From positions 2,790,001 to 2,854,000 of the forward strand of contig CP085826.1 of NCBI GenBank assembly GCA_020809705.1: a DNA stretch of 64,000 bases. Direction: 5' to 3'. The position numbers and the translations under genes are program-made. Positions 1-14,761 of the stretch are shown one piece after another (within the stretch, counting starts at the first letter, position 1; each line of letters starts with the position of its first letter). The stretch comes from Calonectria ilicicola (Eukaryota; Ascomycota; Sordariomycetes; Hypocreales; Nectriaceae). Under the pieces are notes generated by a model. The model saw nothing but the letters and a program-made list of their open reading frames with translations, did not search any database and had not been told where the DNA came from.

Positions 1-268
1 TTTTTGCCTTGGCTTTGGCCTTGGTCTTGGTCGTGGTGGTCGTCTTCTTAGCGGTACTCTTAGTGGTGGTGGACTTCTTGGAGGAAGCCTTGGGGGTGGG
101 CTTGGAAGCTGGTAGACGGTCCCATGCTGAGATTGTGAAGGCGCGAACAGTGGTGGCGGAGGGGGCCAAGGCCGGGGCGTGGTGCGAGGTCAATTGAGAG
201 AGACGGGTGGAAGTGATAGAGGTGGTGGTGATGCGGCGAGCAGCGGCCCGGCCAATGGAAGTCAACAT
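1..268 (-). CDS. Mitochondrial HMG-box-like protein, N-terminal part (cut by window edge)
   Basis: The frame opens at the ATG at 268-266 and stays open to base 1, so only about 89 N-terminal residues are seen. The start MLTSIGRAAARR, followed by Ser/Thr/Arg-rich sequence with almost no acidic residues and then an RAFTISA segment, looks like a mitochondrial presequence with its cleavage region. After it comes a Lys/Thr/Ala-rich low-complexity stretch (KSTTTKSTAKKTTTTKTKAK). This arrangement is typical of Abf2/TFAM-like HMG-box proteins that package mtDNA in Sordariomycetes, but no HMG box lies inside the window, so the function is inference. Transcription is divergent from the proteasome gene to the right, across about 795 bp. 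Confidence 0.6.
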   Translation of the reverse strand, partial: MLTSIGRAAARRITTTSITSTRLSQLTSHHAPALAPSATTVRAFTISAWDRLPASKPTPKASSKKSTTTKSTAKKTTTTTKTKAKAKAK

Positions 269-530
269 ATTGATGTGCTAAACTGAAAAGTGGGAAAGAG
301 TTGTCGGCCGATTGAATGCGACGGCGCCGAGACGGAAGTGCAGGGAATGAAAGAAGGAATAAGTCGGGGCGCAAGTCGGGGTGGAGGGGTTTAGCGAGCA
401 GCTTAACGTCGCGTGCCGTCAAAAGTTGGGAAAATGGTCTGGTCACGGCGTCGAAACTGGTGTTGACGACCACGGCCCACAATACTGCTCCTCCCTTGGT
501 TTTATCATTGCTGGGTGCCAGTGCTGGGAG

Positions 531-717
531 CCAATGGCGGGGAGCCCTGCCAGTTGCAGATGGAAGGTATGCTCGAGCGTTGCTTTCGCTTTCGAGAGCT
601 GAAAGGTACTTGGTACCTGGCCTTATACTGGGTTTATCAGCAAATATTCTAGTATACTATACTTTTTTGTAAGCTAAGACCAGCTTCCACAGCTTCACAC
701 AGAAGCCTCAGGCCAAT
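531..717. promoter_or_regulatory. Two CCAAT boxes in the divergent promoter
   Basis: The 795 bp between the mitochondrial-protein start (268) and PRE4 (1064) hold no convincing ORF. CCAAT pentamers are at 531-535 (GCCAATGG is not the context here; it reads GAGCCAATGG) and 713-717 (GGCCAATCAC). CCAAT is bound by the HAP/CBC complex in ascomycetes; its action here is inferred. The last 150 bp before PRE4 are pyrimidine-rich, as is usual for fungal leaders. Confidence 0.4.
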
Positions 718-1063
718 CACCACAGTGATGTCAGCTTATGTAACCGCCCTCCACGTACCAGGCCTCTGTTCAGTGGGAGTGCCAACGCTGGGTAGGCTGC
801 CGTGGGCCGCGACATTGAGTAGGAGGCTCCCAGCGGCCAAGCTCCCCCATCCCCAACTCCATCTGCAACTCACATCAACCACCTTCAATCGACTCCTCTG
901 CCGACGTCTCCACTTGCAACTGCGAACCTTTGAACTGTTTAGCTCAGTCTTGGTTCTGATCTCTCGGTTCGACACCTTTCACCCGAACCTCGCCGCGCAT
1001 TCGCCGTTGCGACAGCTCTCTTCCCATCCGTCACCTCGACCACCTCCACATACACCATAAATC

Positions 1064-1994
1064 ATGGATCACCGTCCGCAAGCTTGGGGTCGTGTACGTC
1101 TGCTCCCTGGCACTCTCTTTTGCATTTATATATCAATATTGAGACTAACAACTGCTTCCTGTCCATAAACAGCCCAGAGATGATGTTTACGGTGCCTACG
1201 ATGCCACTTTCATGCAAGACAACGGTCCCAAGCAAAACACCCAGCAGCCCATCGTGACTGGTACCTCCGTCATCGGTATCAAATTCAAGGATGGTGTCGT
1301 CATTGCCGCCGATAATCTGGGTGCGTAGATGATCCTACAATATGCTCGCCACCCGAACTCAGCATAGCTAACCCTACGCCATGCAGCTTCCTACGGCTCC
1401 CTCGCCCGCTTCACCGACGTCAAGCGTCTGCGTACCTTCGCTGACTCGTCCGTCCTTGGCTTCAGCGGTGACATCTCTGATATGCAGTACCTCAACCGCC
1501 ACCTAACCGACCTCACCCTGAACGAGGCTTACACCTCTCCCGATGAGCCCCGCCTCAACGCCGCCAACTTGCACCGCTACCTCTCCAAGCTGCTCTACAA
1601 CCGCCGCTCCAAATTCGACCCTCTCTGGAACCACATCCTCGTCGCTGGCCTTGACGACAACGATGCCCCCTTCCTTGCCGCTGCCGACCTCCTTGGTAGC
1701 ACCTACAGTGCCCCTTCTCTCGCTACTGGCTTCGGTTCCATGCTTGCCCAGCCCATCCTGCGCAAGTACGTCCCTGATGAGGAGTCTGCTCGCAACCTCA
1801 CCAAGGAGGATGCCATCAAGGTTATCAAGGAGTGTATGAAGGTCCTCTACTACCGTGACGCCCGCAGCTTGGATTCATACTCCATCGCCGTCGTCACCAA
1901 GGATGGCGTCGACCTCAAGGAGGACCAGCAGCTCGAGGCCCAAAGCTGGGCCTTTGCCGACAGGATCAAGGGATATGGAACTCAAACCGTCTAA
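1064..1994 (+). CDS. PRE4: 20S proteasome subunit beta-7 (Pre4/PSMB4 type)
   Basis: Exons 1064-1093, 1173-1320 and 1387-1994 join to 261 codons; introns are 1094-1172 and 1321-1386. The start is ATG GAT CAC, followed ten residues later by a GTACGT donor. The mature core begins near [12 protein letters not shown], followed by [14 protein letters not shown], the SGDISDMQ block, [16 protein letters not shown], the YYRDAR block and the C-terminal IKGYGTQTV, all close to yeast Pre4. In this family the subunit is a catalytically inactive member of the beta ring of the 20S core, and its C-terminal tail helps join the two half-proteasomes. Length fits the family. Confidence 0.96.
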
Positions 1995-2649
1995 GGGGAA
2001 TGAAACGGGGAATAGGCTGGTCCGTCATGTCATGCAACGTTTCTTTATTATTTAGGCATGGGAACAATTGATGGCTGATTGTCAAGCAATCTATCTAGAG
2101 GCAGAGACGGACATGAATGTCAAACATAGAGGGCACATTAAGCCCGAAAGCATGCAGTGCGGACCAGGTGGATGACACACAGTACATAGTCTGGATATTG
2201 ACAGACCAAGCACACTCACGCGGCTGTGTGCTCAAAAATCTGTGGAACGTGGTGCTTAGAGAACACTGTAACAATAGACACAAAGAATCCGTGCTTCGTC
2301 ACCATGCGACAAACAAGAGGAATTGCGTGATGTTGTAAAATCCACCATTATATTTGTCTGGAACTAATACTGTTGAAAAATATGGCTGGCCTCATCATTC
2401 CCTCTGGGTGAAGGCCAGCTTGTCAACATCCAGTTAAAATGTTCTAAATAAAAATCAGGCCTCGTCCCCGGCCTCCCGTTTCGTTGCTTTACCAAAATCT
2501 CATGCTGCTGTACCCAGTTGTGGATCTTGCCAATTCATTCACGCAAGTCCAAATTTTGTCAAAGCCAACTCCAAAGTTCCATAACCCCGTGCGCACCAGC
2601 GCCACGGTTCACTTTACATTGCACACCGACACCAACGTCAGGGGCCAAT
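1995..2649. other. Convergent 3' intergenic region, PRE4 / GFA1
   Basis: About 655 bp between two convergent stop codons. The ORFs here are short and lack family features. AT-rich runs near 2340-2460 probably carry the two 3' ends. Nothing else is seen. Confidence 0.5.
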
Positions 2650-5346
<2,697 letters not shown>

Positions 5347-8300
5347 CTTGTCTGGCTCTGAGCTGTTTGTAAAAGGGGAATGCGGTGGAGGGAGGTGATG
5401 AAAGGCGGTCGGGAGGAGAAGAGCGAGAGTAGGTGTAAGTTTGGGGGGAGGAGGGGTATCACGAAGCAAGTATGTAGGTCTGGATGAAGGAAGAAGAGAG
5501 AGGAGAAGAGCAGGAATAAGAGGGAAGAAGCAAGCGGAGGAGCTTGGAGTATATATATGTTTCCTGAGCTTTGGGGGGGCCTGGGACTCTCTGACGCTTC
5601 GCTTTGTCTCTTGGGGGGTGAGAAAGTGGCGGGCAAACGGACTGAGGCTTGGGCTCAGCTTTATTGTGGGGATAGGAGGGGGGAAGGTGTGCAGCTACGT
5701 CTGTTCCGTACCTACCTTGCCTGGGCTGCGAGGAACCTGGTGCAAGGTGCGAAGGTGGGGTGGGTATGGTAGTGGGGTGGGAGGCCTTGAAGTGCCCTGT
5801 AGCTACGGTATGGAGGGCCCTGGAGGGGGGCGGCGACAGGGGGTCGCGAGGCCCGTAAAGCCGCCACAACGACTGCTAGACCATCTCGACCAGTGGAGGC
5901 GACAATTGTGCATAGAGGGCCGAATCGAGAGTAACGCCCGCCGAGCTGAGCCTGCAAAGAGAGCTGGTGGTCTTGGCTTCTTCGGGCATCATCTTCATGC
6001 GTTGGAGACGCTTACAAGTCTAACCGCTGTGCTTGCTCAGAGATGACTGCCAAGTTGGAAATCCGGCAGGGGCGTGTGGCTGCAAAATCGTGTTGCTTTT
6101 TTCTTCTGTTCCCTTCGCTTCTCTATCTATCCGTCTTGTCTGTTCCACCCAGGTTGGTTTGTCAAGTTTGAAGAGCTTCAGGGGTGTTACTCCCTCGGGT
6201 GTTTTGGGTTGACGACATGATATGTACATGCACATGCAGCAATCAATTACCACGCCAGAAGCAATCTCCCAGTCAGTCGTCCTTGGTGCTGGAGTCCCAC
6301 CGCATCGCATAGTGTATTCCGCTGGTGTGCTACGAGCCTCTGCCATTTGTGGCCAACCTGTCCTATCCAAGCGCCATGTTCGTTGTTGGGAGAGAGGTGG
6401 GTAGAATCACACTGTCAGCATCAAATCAGCAACGTTAGGGGCAAAAATTTTTGTTCAGCCGCCATGCCAATGCCGGCACTGACCAAACAGGTTCCATGAC
6501 ATGCTCTGCCGTGCCGTGCTATGCCATGCCATATCGCCTGTGGGCTCAACCGAAATCAACATCCACCGTTCCTAACTGAGATGCGAAAGACAACCATCAT
6601 AATAATAGTATACAACCAAGACCAAAAAAAAAATTATGGAGCTACATTGACATGGTCGTAGTCCCGCTGGGCTGGTTTTGGTTGGTGACGGCGGGTGTTG
6701 GTACATGGGCCAATTGACCGCTCCTGAAAGTGTCCATCCAGCCCACATCGCAGGCCTGCCACCAAAGACCTATCAACGACACAACAAGATGACAAGCTTT
6801 GCAGCAGTTCGTCATGGCAACGGGGCCTCTTGGACCTGGTCCATCCGGCCTCACCAATGCTGTCCACTCGTCCCCCCGTAGCTATATGCCAAACTGCCAG
6901 AGCTATCTGGCCCCGTGGCAGCACACCTCTCAAACACATGCCAAGATTTGACAACACCCACACCAATTTCATCTTCCCATCTTCTTATTACGTATTCTCT
7001 TCCCAGCCTCAGCTTGCGGGTATTGTGGTTGCAGTGTTTCTCTCTGTCAGTATTGACACATCTCGGTGGTGTTTTGGCCAATCTCCATCCGCCTTCGGCA
7101 TGCTGGGCATGGTCCTCGCTAGAATTTAGGCTTGCAAACAAAACCAGCCATCAACATGGGATCACCGTCCATCCATCCATTTAGAATAGGAACCAGGGCC
7201 AAGCAGGGAGTGTGGATGGCTGGTGCAACACCAAATGCATCCCAGCCTGGTCCCGATGACGCATCTGTGTCTCTTCCAACACGAGAAGCCCCGCCTTGAT
7301 TCTCTCAAGGCTGGGTGAATCCCCTTGCTCGTGGTGTTATCATCCGCATCATCAACTCCATACACCATCACAGGCACGCACGGAGTCCCCGACCCTGCGC
7401 GTCCCCGCCGCCACGGCCCAGGAACAGACACACCGCGGGGGCTTGCAGTATGGTCGATGGAGTACAGACTACAGCAGGCGACCGAACCGTGGCCGTAGCC
7501 GCTTTCCGGCGCAAGACCATCATGGTCAGTGCCATGCCGCATGCCACTTTCTGGGCATGCCAGTCGGGATATTTGGTCGACATACGAGCTGCCTTGTCTC
7601 GACCGGTAGCCTTCCCGTGCACCTCTCCCGGCAGCACGTCGTCATTCTGCTTCGTATTACTGCTGGCCAGCTGCGTCCGCCCACCCACCTGTCGGCATTA
7701 GCAGGCCCCCTGCCGCATCTCCCCTGGTTGCCCAGCATTGGCCCCTGAAAGTTTGTCTGGGCTCTGGCCAGCGGTCCCCTGGATAGATGGTTGGACGGAT
7801 CTATCAAGTTTGGAGGGGAAGCAGCGGCGACGACCGGGTGCGCCCTCGTCTTCCTCTGTTTTTGGGCAGATGGCGCCAGATCGCCATACCACTGATGGGT
7901 CCCTCACAGCCTCAATTCATTCCACCCCAGCTGCCCCCTTCTCTCGAAAAAAATACACCTCCAAGAATAGCATCTCCAGGCCCATCTAGCGCCTTTCCGC
8001 TCGCCGCTCCGTCCTAGACCCAAGCGCAAGCGCGGCTGGGCGTTGGGATTTCGCTTGTCTTGACCTGTCTTGCCATGCTTGATTGACTCCCCACCACCGT
8101 ATCGGTCGCTCAACCCGACGATCCTCGTTTTTGCTATTATTGTCTGCCTGTTTTAGTTTACTTGTTTTTTTTTTTTTTTAGTTCAAACTGAATGTTACAT
8201 GGAGCTGTCTAACAAGTGGTTTTCACCATTTTGCTTTTGCCCTCCACCTGACGCTGCAAGTCAAAGGAAACGAGAGCAACAGCTGATTCTGATTGCCCGC

Positions 8301-9395
8301 TTACTCGCCCATCTTTTTTTCGGCCGTGACCCCAATGAGCCAGCGACGCCTCCCACCCCTACCCTAGGAGGAGGGGGATCGCTGGTGCCCCAGCATTCAA
8401 TCAGCAACCGCGCCGATGAGATTGCTTGGCTCGTCTTTGGGAGGCTGGCTTGCCTGGTTCAGGGGGCCACATCTGCAAGCTTTGGTCGATGGGCCATCCA
8501 GCATTCTGACATCAGCCACGTTTCCTCATGAAGCCGCCCGGCGAGCAAGCCAGGTCCCGCCAAGCTTACCTTACTCCGTCATCCACGTCCATCGTCCAAC
8601 CATTTTGCGCGTCCTTGAGGCCATGGTCCTCAGCCCAAGAAGCTCAATGCACATGGCCGCCACATCCCCGGCGGCTGCCCCTCATCTGTTGGGGGCCGCC
8701 GGCAAGGCTCTGCGCTCTCAATATGTGATGTCCCGCTAGTGGCCGATGCATGACAGTCAAGCTAGAAGTTGCTAGCGAGGTATTTCGCCCTGTCCGTATA
8801 GCAGCAGCGGGTGGCAAGTACTTTGCAGAAGGTTTGAGCAGCCAGTCATCTCAGGTCTCCAAATGTGAATATTATCTGCCGTCTCAGCCTCTTGACCTCG
8901 CTTGCCTATGGTTTACGGCACGTGGCTTATCCCGAAACCATACAGAGTATAGTGATTGAAGTCACAGTACCTCATCCTTCCTGGAACAGCTAAGCACTAG
9001 GTTGGTCAGAAAGAGAAAAAAAAAACACAATCCGTCAGCAGTCTTGTCAATCGCCTCAGAGAGCGTTCTAGACGAGTCTTTCATCTACGGCGTTAGCGAG
9101 CGAAGATCTAAGGTTCTCTCCAGTAATGAATGCGGCGATCAGTCTAAAAGGGGGCCAATTTTTTTTTATTTTGGTTTTTCGGTCTTTGTTGGGAGATCAG
9201 CCGTGCAATGCCATGTCATGTCAACCTAACCTAGTCTCGCGAAAATGAAGCCAAAATTCAGCCCTGTAAAATCTACCGCCTTGGTGCATCTCAAAGGGCT
9301 CCACCGCATTAGTTAGCTAGCTATCAGCTAGCGCAGTCAGGTAAGCTCCAGGCTCTTCTTGGCCCGGATAGCACCGTCTCGCCAGAACAGAGATA
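5347..9395. other. Gene-free intergenic stretch upstream of GFA1
   Basis: About 4 kb with only short overlapping ORFs on both strands, none with recognisable protein features or coding-like continuity. It holds a purine-rich leader next to GFA1 (5380-5560), a T-run at 8166-8179 and TGCCATGCC-type words (6521-6530). It may contain a long GFA1 promoter or non-coding transcripts; the sequence alone does not say. Confidence 0.5.
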
Positions 9396-9629
9396 CAATA
9401 CACACCCCTTGAAAGATTGTCCCCTGTGACTTCAGTACCTTTCGCAGTATGGAACTAAACCGCCCGAAGATATCAATATAATAGTAAAGGAAAGAAAATA
9501 AATAAATAATAATAAAACCTATGCATAAATTACTTATTTAGTTTATTTATATAATATTTATTTATTTACAATTTGGCTGCAATATGATGGGAAAAGGTCG
9601 AGGGGCGCAATCTTTCAGGGATTGTACTG
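9396..9629 (+). mobile_element. MITE copy 1 (Tc1/mariner-like, TA-flanked)
   Basis: A 234 bp non-coding, AT-rich element with imperfect terminal inverted repeats of about 30 bp. The left end reads CAATACAC...TGAAAGATTGTCCCC and the right end, reverse-complemented, reads CAGTACAATCC..TGAAAGATTGCGCCCC. It is flanked by TA at 9394-9395 and 9630-9631, the dinucleotide duplicated by Tc1/mariner-type insertions. A second copy in the opposite orientation lies at 11573-11796 with clear internal similarity (for example CCGCCCGAAGATATCAAT and TAGTAAAGGAAAGAAAAT). No transposase is present, so it would be non-autonomous. The family assignment is inference. Confidence 0.8.
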
Positions 9630-9961
9630 TATACGTCAGTGATTACCTAGTTGCTGACACCCACCCATTCGAAATACTGCGCTCGGCGCGGTGTGATGTA
9701 TGGACTGTGTGTGCACATACAGTATGCATGTGTGTGCTGGATCGGATCTAAAGTCTGTTCAGGGTCTTATTCCGAGACGCCGTTCGCATTCCTACTTCTA
9801 GGGCTGAGCCATCTATGGCGCCAAAGTCGTCTCTAGTGTACAGTCTTACAAAGATTACCAACGGGCTGTCATATCCTTGGTCCTTGATCCTTGGGTCCCC
9901 CGTACGCCTTCTCTATCCATGTCTCGTTTCTCACATCATCCCACTCCCTACGGTCCGGTGC

Positions 9962-11309
9962 TTACAGCTTCTGGTATTCCAGCTTGCCTTCAAGCTTCTT
10001 GGCCTCGGCAACCTTGCGGACTGCCTTGTTGAAGTCGTCCTGGTTGATGGAGTCTCGGTAGTCTTTGATGGCGAACAATCCACTGTTGCATGTCAGTAAT
10101 CGATGTTGAATGTACACGGAGAAGCTTCTGTGAGCAAAGGTCACTTACGCCTCAGTAACAACGTTTCTCAAATCAGCGCCGTTCAGGCCATCACTCATCT
10201 TGACAACGCTTTCGAAGTCAATGTCACCATCCACCACCACACTCGACGAGTGAATCTTGAGAATTTCCAATCGGCCGACCTCGTTGGGAAGAGGAATTTC
10301 AATCTTTCGGTCCAGACGACCAGCACGGAGCAGGGCAGGGTCCAGTGTATCAGGTCTGTTTGTAGCCATGATAATCTTTGTCTTTCCGAGATAGTCGAAT
10401 CCATCCAGCTGGTTCAACAGCTCCATCAGTGTTCTTTGAATTTCACGATCAGCACTAGTACCCTCCGAGAATCGTCGACCACCAATGGCATCAATCTCGT
10501 CCATGAAGATGATACAGGGCTCATGTTCCTTGGCATATCCGAACATCTCTCGGATGAGTCGCGCCGACTCTCCGATGTACTTGTCGACGATAGCGGAGGA
10601 GACAACTAATATCAAATTAGCTTTATCAAAAGTGGTGTACGAGGTCGCGTACCCTTCAAGAAGTTTGTCTCCAGACTGCTGGCCACAGCTCTGGCGAGAA
10701 GAGTCTTTCCAGTACCAGGAGGACCGTACAGTAAAACTCCCTTAGGTGGCTTGATGCCAACTCTGAGGAAGAGCTCAGGGTTCTTCAACGGCAGTTCAAT
10801 CACCTCTCGCAACTCTCGAATCTGGTCATTCAAGCCACCGATACCGGCGAAGCTGACCTGGCCAGGATCCTCCAGGGACATGTTGTAGACCAGAGGGTCA
10901 ACCTCGCGGGGCAGCATTCGCATAATGGTGAGGGTCGTCATGTCAAGGGCCACGCGAGTTCCCTGCTTCAGCTTGACCTTGTCCACCTTTGATCTACAAC
11001 CCACGACATATCGAGGGCCGGAAGATGCTTTGACGATAACTGCAACGAAACCTGTCAGTGTGCTTGTATTGATGCGCGCAGCCCAACCATTGCCTTACAC
11101 CTCTCATCATCGAGTTGTTTTAGGACTTCGCCGATAATCTGTCCCACACTCTGCAGTGCCTTGATGTTCTCTTCGGTTCGGTCGTACTCTCGCTGCATAT
11201 CCTTAATCTCGAGGCGGAGGTTCTTGAGCTTGGCCTCCCATTCTCGAGATTCGATGAGCTTAGCTCGATAGTTATTGAGGGCGGCCTGGCGCTCTTCCTC
11301 GGCAGTCAT
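9962..11309 (-). CDS. RPT4: 26S proteasome regulatory ATPase Rpt4 (PSMC6 type)
   Basis: Exons on the minus strand are 11309-11099, 11039-10653, 10605-10149 and 10082-9962 (391 aa). One of the six AAA+ ATPases of the 19S base, which unfolds and translocates substrates into the 20S core. It shows an N-terminal coiled coil (residues about 5-70), an OB-fold segment ending near GCRSKVDK, Walker A GPPGTGKT (about 176-183), Walker [13 protein letters not shown], the second region of homology with [13 protein letters not shown], and the C-terminus [12 protein letters not shown], all specific to Rpt4. The first intron is best read as AGGT|GTAAGG...TTGCAG, because this alone restores the conserved DERFIVKASSG junction; the nearby AG|GTGTAAG donor breaks it. 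Inverted MITE copies lie about 330 bp beyond the stop and 260 bp before the start. Confidence 0.96.
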
Positions 11310-11572
11310 GGTCGCAATTGTTCGTCTTTCCGTGCGATAAATAAAAGGGCTATTGATATGGCGGCTTTATGAATGAGGGGAAGGCGTGGGTTGAATGTGG
11401 AAGCTCGAATGGAGGCGACAGATGCACGACGGTGACGGAGGTTGTTCATAGCAGATGGAGAGCTTACCTCACCGGCTGGAGCCTTCCGCTAGCCCCAGTC
11501 ACCCTGGCTGCATCATTCGGCAAAAGTTCGGAGAATCAATGCGACAATCGCACTACCCTACACCTGGCTGAT

Positions 11573-11796
11573 CACAAATTGTCCTGAAAGATTGTACCCC
11601 CTCTACCTTTTCCCACCAACTTCCAGCTAAATTATAAATAAATAAAGTAAATAAATAATTTATATATAAAAGTTTATTGTTATTTATTTACTCATTTTCT
11701 TTCCTTTACTATCGGATTGATATCTTCGGGCGGTTAAGATCCATGCTGCTAAAGGTACGGAAGTCACAAGGGGACAATCTTTCAAGGAGTGTATTG
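11573..11796 (-). mobile_element. MITE copy 2, inverted relative to copy 1
   Basis: Reverse-complemented, this segment aligns along its length to 9396-9629. It shares the end CAATACAC.CC.TTGAAAGATTGTCCCC, the internal words CCGCCCGAAGATATCAAT and TAGTAAAGGAAAGAAAAT, the AT-rich centre and the distal GGGAAAAGGT.GAGGG..CAATCTTTCAGG. A TA is seen at 11797-11798; the other border is more diverged, so 11573 is approximate. It lies between the RPT4 start and the PYM stop, within the likely RPT4 promoter. Confidence 0.78.
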
Positions 11797-12401
11797 TACA
11801 AAGGCTGTGTTGATTCCCTGTGAAACTAATATTCTTAGTTTGTTTTTATTTTTACTTGAATTATCTCGGCGATTGATAGATTGGTATTTCAACTAGTGGA
11901 AACTAAGCTTGAATCGAAGCCTCGTCTCCAGCATCATAAATCGGTACACATACTCATCGCGAATCCATAACAAACATCATTACTAACCAACCCAAGAACA
12001 AGATTGATGATAATAGTTACTGTATTCCTCTCTATATTTATAGTAAACCAGACTCGATCGCGGGATTTATGCTGACCCGTAGACACTCTATATATCCCAT
12101 GGCATGCCCTGGATGTCATGTCGCTAACTGTCTTGGTCGGGATTCTTTGTGCAACCAAGTATAACAGGATGGTAAATTGGATGCGCGGTGGTACCTGAGT
12201 TGGACAAAATGTCCACTCAGGACAGCGATTGTGCGCCTTGCATCTACATATTAGATGCTCATTTCCCATTAGTTCCTCGATCTGGATCCCATCTTCGTGG
12301 CTGATATTGTGGTCCTAGGTCATCAAACCGAATGCCAGGTATTCGAGCAGAATGCTGCATTGCCATTGTTTCACGTTTTTCAACCAAGGGCTCCTCATAG
12401 T
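11797..12401. other. Intergenic region, PYM 3' side / RPT4 upstream
   Basis: About 600 bp without a supported gene. Open frames are short and show no family features. Confidence 0.45.
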
Positions 12402-12995
12402 TCACTCCTTCTCTTCATCTCCCTTGGTGGTAGCGGCATCCGACTTGGGTTTTGGTTCCCCTTCGGCGTCGAAGCCGAGCGCATCGAGCTCTCGAATCAG
12501 CTCGTTGATTTTGATGACCTTGGCAATTTGCTCTGGAAGCAAAGCTTCACCGCCATCCTTCTTACTCTGGAGATCCTTGGCTTGCTTCAATTTCTTCTTA
12601 AGATTTCGGGCTTTCTTCTCGCGCTCAACTTCGGGATCGACCTCGTCAGCCTTGGGCTGTTCGGTTGGTGCAGTTGTGTCACCAGCGCCATCAGCGGCAG
12701 CCTTAGCCTTCTTACGGGCCTCACGCCTCTTGGTATTCTTGTTGCTGGAGGCCGAACCGTCCGGCTTGTCTTCACCGACGGCGGCAGCCCCAGGAATGCC
12801 CGCCTTTTTCCCTCGCTCTCGAAACGATTCGGCGGTGCGGTTCTTGTAAACCTCAACATCCTCTGGGGGTCGGTAGCCGGGGCGAATTTTTATAGCCTTG
12901 CGAGTGGTGCCATCGGCGCGGAGGGACTCGGGAATCTCGCGCTGGCCGCTGGACTCGTCAGTGACGATGCCCGAATTGGAGGGTTGTGAAGGCAT
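12402..12995 (-). CDS. PYM1: PYM / WIBG-like exon-junction-complex disassembly factor
   Basis: A single-exon protein of 197 aa starting MPSQPSNSG. Residues about 8-45 (GIVTDESSGQREIPES, then RADGTTRKAIKIRPGYRPPEDV) match the Mago-binding domain of PYM, which grips the Mago-Y14 heterodimer and removes exon junction complexes from mRNA, probably at the ribosome. The rest is charged and helical (KKAGIPGAAAV, RREARKKAKAAADGAG, AKNLKKKLKQAKDLQSKK-like), followed by an acidic tail, as in other fungal PYMs. An in-frame extension reaches 13229, but this start is where similarity begins and it gives a normal family length. An intron-rich gene set like this one fits retention of an EJC factor. Confidence 0.85.
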   Translation of the reverse strand: MPSQPSNSGIVTDESSGQREIPESLRADGTTRKAIKIRPGYRPPEDVEVYKNRTAESFRERGKKAGIPGAAAVGEDKPDGSASSNKNTKRREARKKAKAAADGAGDTTAPTEQPKADEVDPEVEREKKARNLKKKLKQAKDLQSKKDGGEALLPEQIAKVIKINELIRELDALGFDAEGEPKPKSDAATTKGDEEKE

Positions 12996-14761
12996 GGCGA
13001 AACTGCCGCTTGGTTTGATAGCGAATGCGACTGCGGGGTATTTCGCGGGTGGGAGAAATGGATGCAGGCAGTGGGCAGGGCAGACACCGCTCGTGGGGCT
13101 TGCAGGTACCAAAGAAACCAGAGGTTCTAGCGTGGCGTGCAGCGACCTACCGGGGGTTAAGGTAGGCAAAGGCAGGGCGCAGGCCGTAGGGCTGGTGGAT
13201 TGGACCTTGGCTTTCAGCCTCGGAGTCACTTAAGCAAGGGCAGCTTCACTTTGAGTTACCAGTTTTGTGTTTAGGTAGTTTTCCCATACAGTGCAAACAC
13301 CGTGCGCATAGCAATATACATATACATACATATACACTGGCAGTCAAGATACATGCTGTGCAAGATTGATTTGAACTGAGTAACAGAGCTCAGCACGGCG
13401 TCACTGAGCTGAAGGCCCAAGGGTTGGGATTTCAGAATCTCCCCTCAACCTTGGCTGGAGACTAGACAATGAAATGCAGTTTACGCTGACGACTTGTGCG
13501 AATGGGCGCGACCCCGCTATGATCTGTGAAGCGGGCTGCAGCTTTAGCGAAGGCAGAAAGTGTACTGCACATGCTTGCACGGAAACGCACACATGAAACC
13601 CGCTGGATTGATGTGCTGGGTGGGTAAACCTGACTGATGTGTTGGCTTTGCATCACAAAGTGATGGTGCTACCGGGAACGGGCAGCTGATTGAGCTAGCT
13701 ATCATGACGGTTAGTGGCCTGACGGGCGTAAGACGAAGCGGTGTAATTACGTCGGGCGCCTTCTCCTGCGCGTCCTGGATTGACGGGGAAGATATGGAAA
13801 GTCTGCCTGTCTTGGGTATCAGTTGAAAGGCGTATGGTTGGGCTGATTTATGTGCACTTTCAGTGCGCCACGGTGCGGAACCGGGGATTCTAGTTGGGCA
13901 ATCTAATATTAGGAGGGTATGTGAGGCAGATTATCTTGGGCATATCACTCTGCTTTCTCCCGCCCTGCAGGGGTTTTGTTGAGGAGGCGGAGAGCTAGTC
14001 TAGTAGATATAAAAGGTAGCCACTGGCGTGTTGGAATCAAGACTACTTTTTCTCCAGGCTGCGGTAAAAAATCTTGGCTTGCATGGGCCTGTGTTCAGGG
14101 GATGGAGCTCTGGTCCCATGACAGAAGCATTATGGAGGAAAAGAAGCTTATTTTGTAGTATGATTCTGGCAGGATATTATTGGCTCTGGCCAAGATGAGC
14201 TAAAGTGGATGCCTGTACCTGGAATCCTCGCCCAGGACAGCTCATCTCCACGACACACGATATTACGTAGACGACTAACGTCTGATTTGAGGAATCGGGT
14301 TTGGGATTGATTGTGATTTACTGTCCGTCGGGAGTCTGGCGAGTGGCGCACAGCGTGACTTATCCTGGCTTGATCGCCGTGTAGCTTGCCACGTCCGTCC
14401 GACAGGCCTCCGTCTTGTTTGTTCAGCCGTGAATCAAGTACCTTGCTTAAGTAAATGCAAACGGGAAATACATATGCGTCATCACAGTAGAGAGACCCAA
14501 CAAAGGCCCAATTCCTAAAAAAGCCCCGTCCTCTGCCCCTCCATGAGCACATCGTACATCCTGCACCAACTTGTCTAGGCCCTTGACAGCGTCTTCCTCT
14601 TTATGCACGAGCGACGCACCTAACCAGGGGCAATTCAGTCCCAGAAAACGCTTGCTTTTGTATAAATCATTCTGCGGCCCTTTTTTTTAACCAGAAGAGC
14701 TTGTTATTTTTGTCACTCTCGCTCCGCTGTTGGCGCTTCTTACATCAACGCCCACGCCAAG
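12996..14761. other. Divergent intergenic region, PYM / calcium ATPase
   Basis: About 1.77 kb. ORFs are short and unconvincing. The 150 bp before 14762 are T- and C-rich, as expected for a leader. No RNA gene or repeat of note is seen. Confidence 0.5.

Noticed and set aside
12996..13229. In-frame 78-residue extension of PYM
   Set aside because: Similarity begins at MPSQPSNSG; the extension is Pro/Ser/Leu-rich and unlike PYM N-termini.
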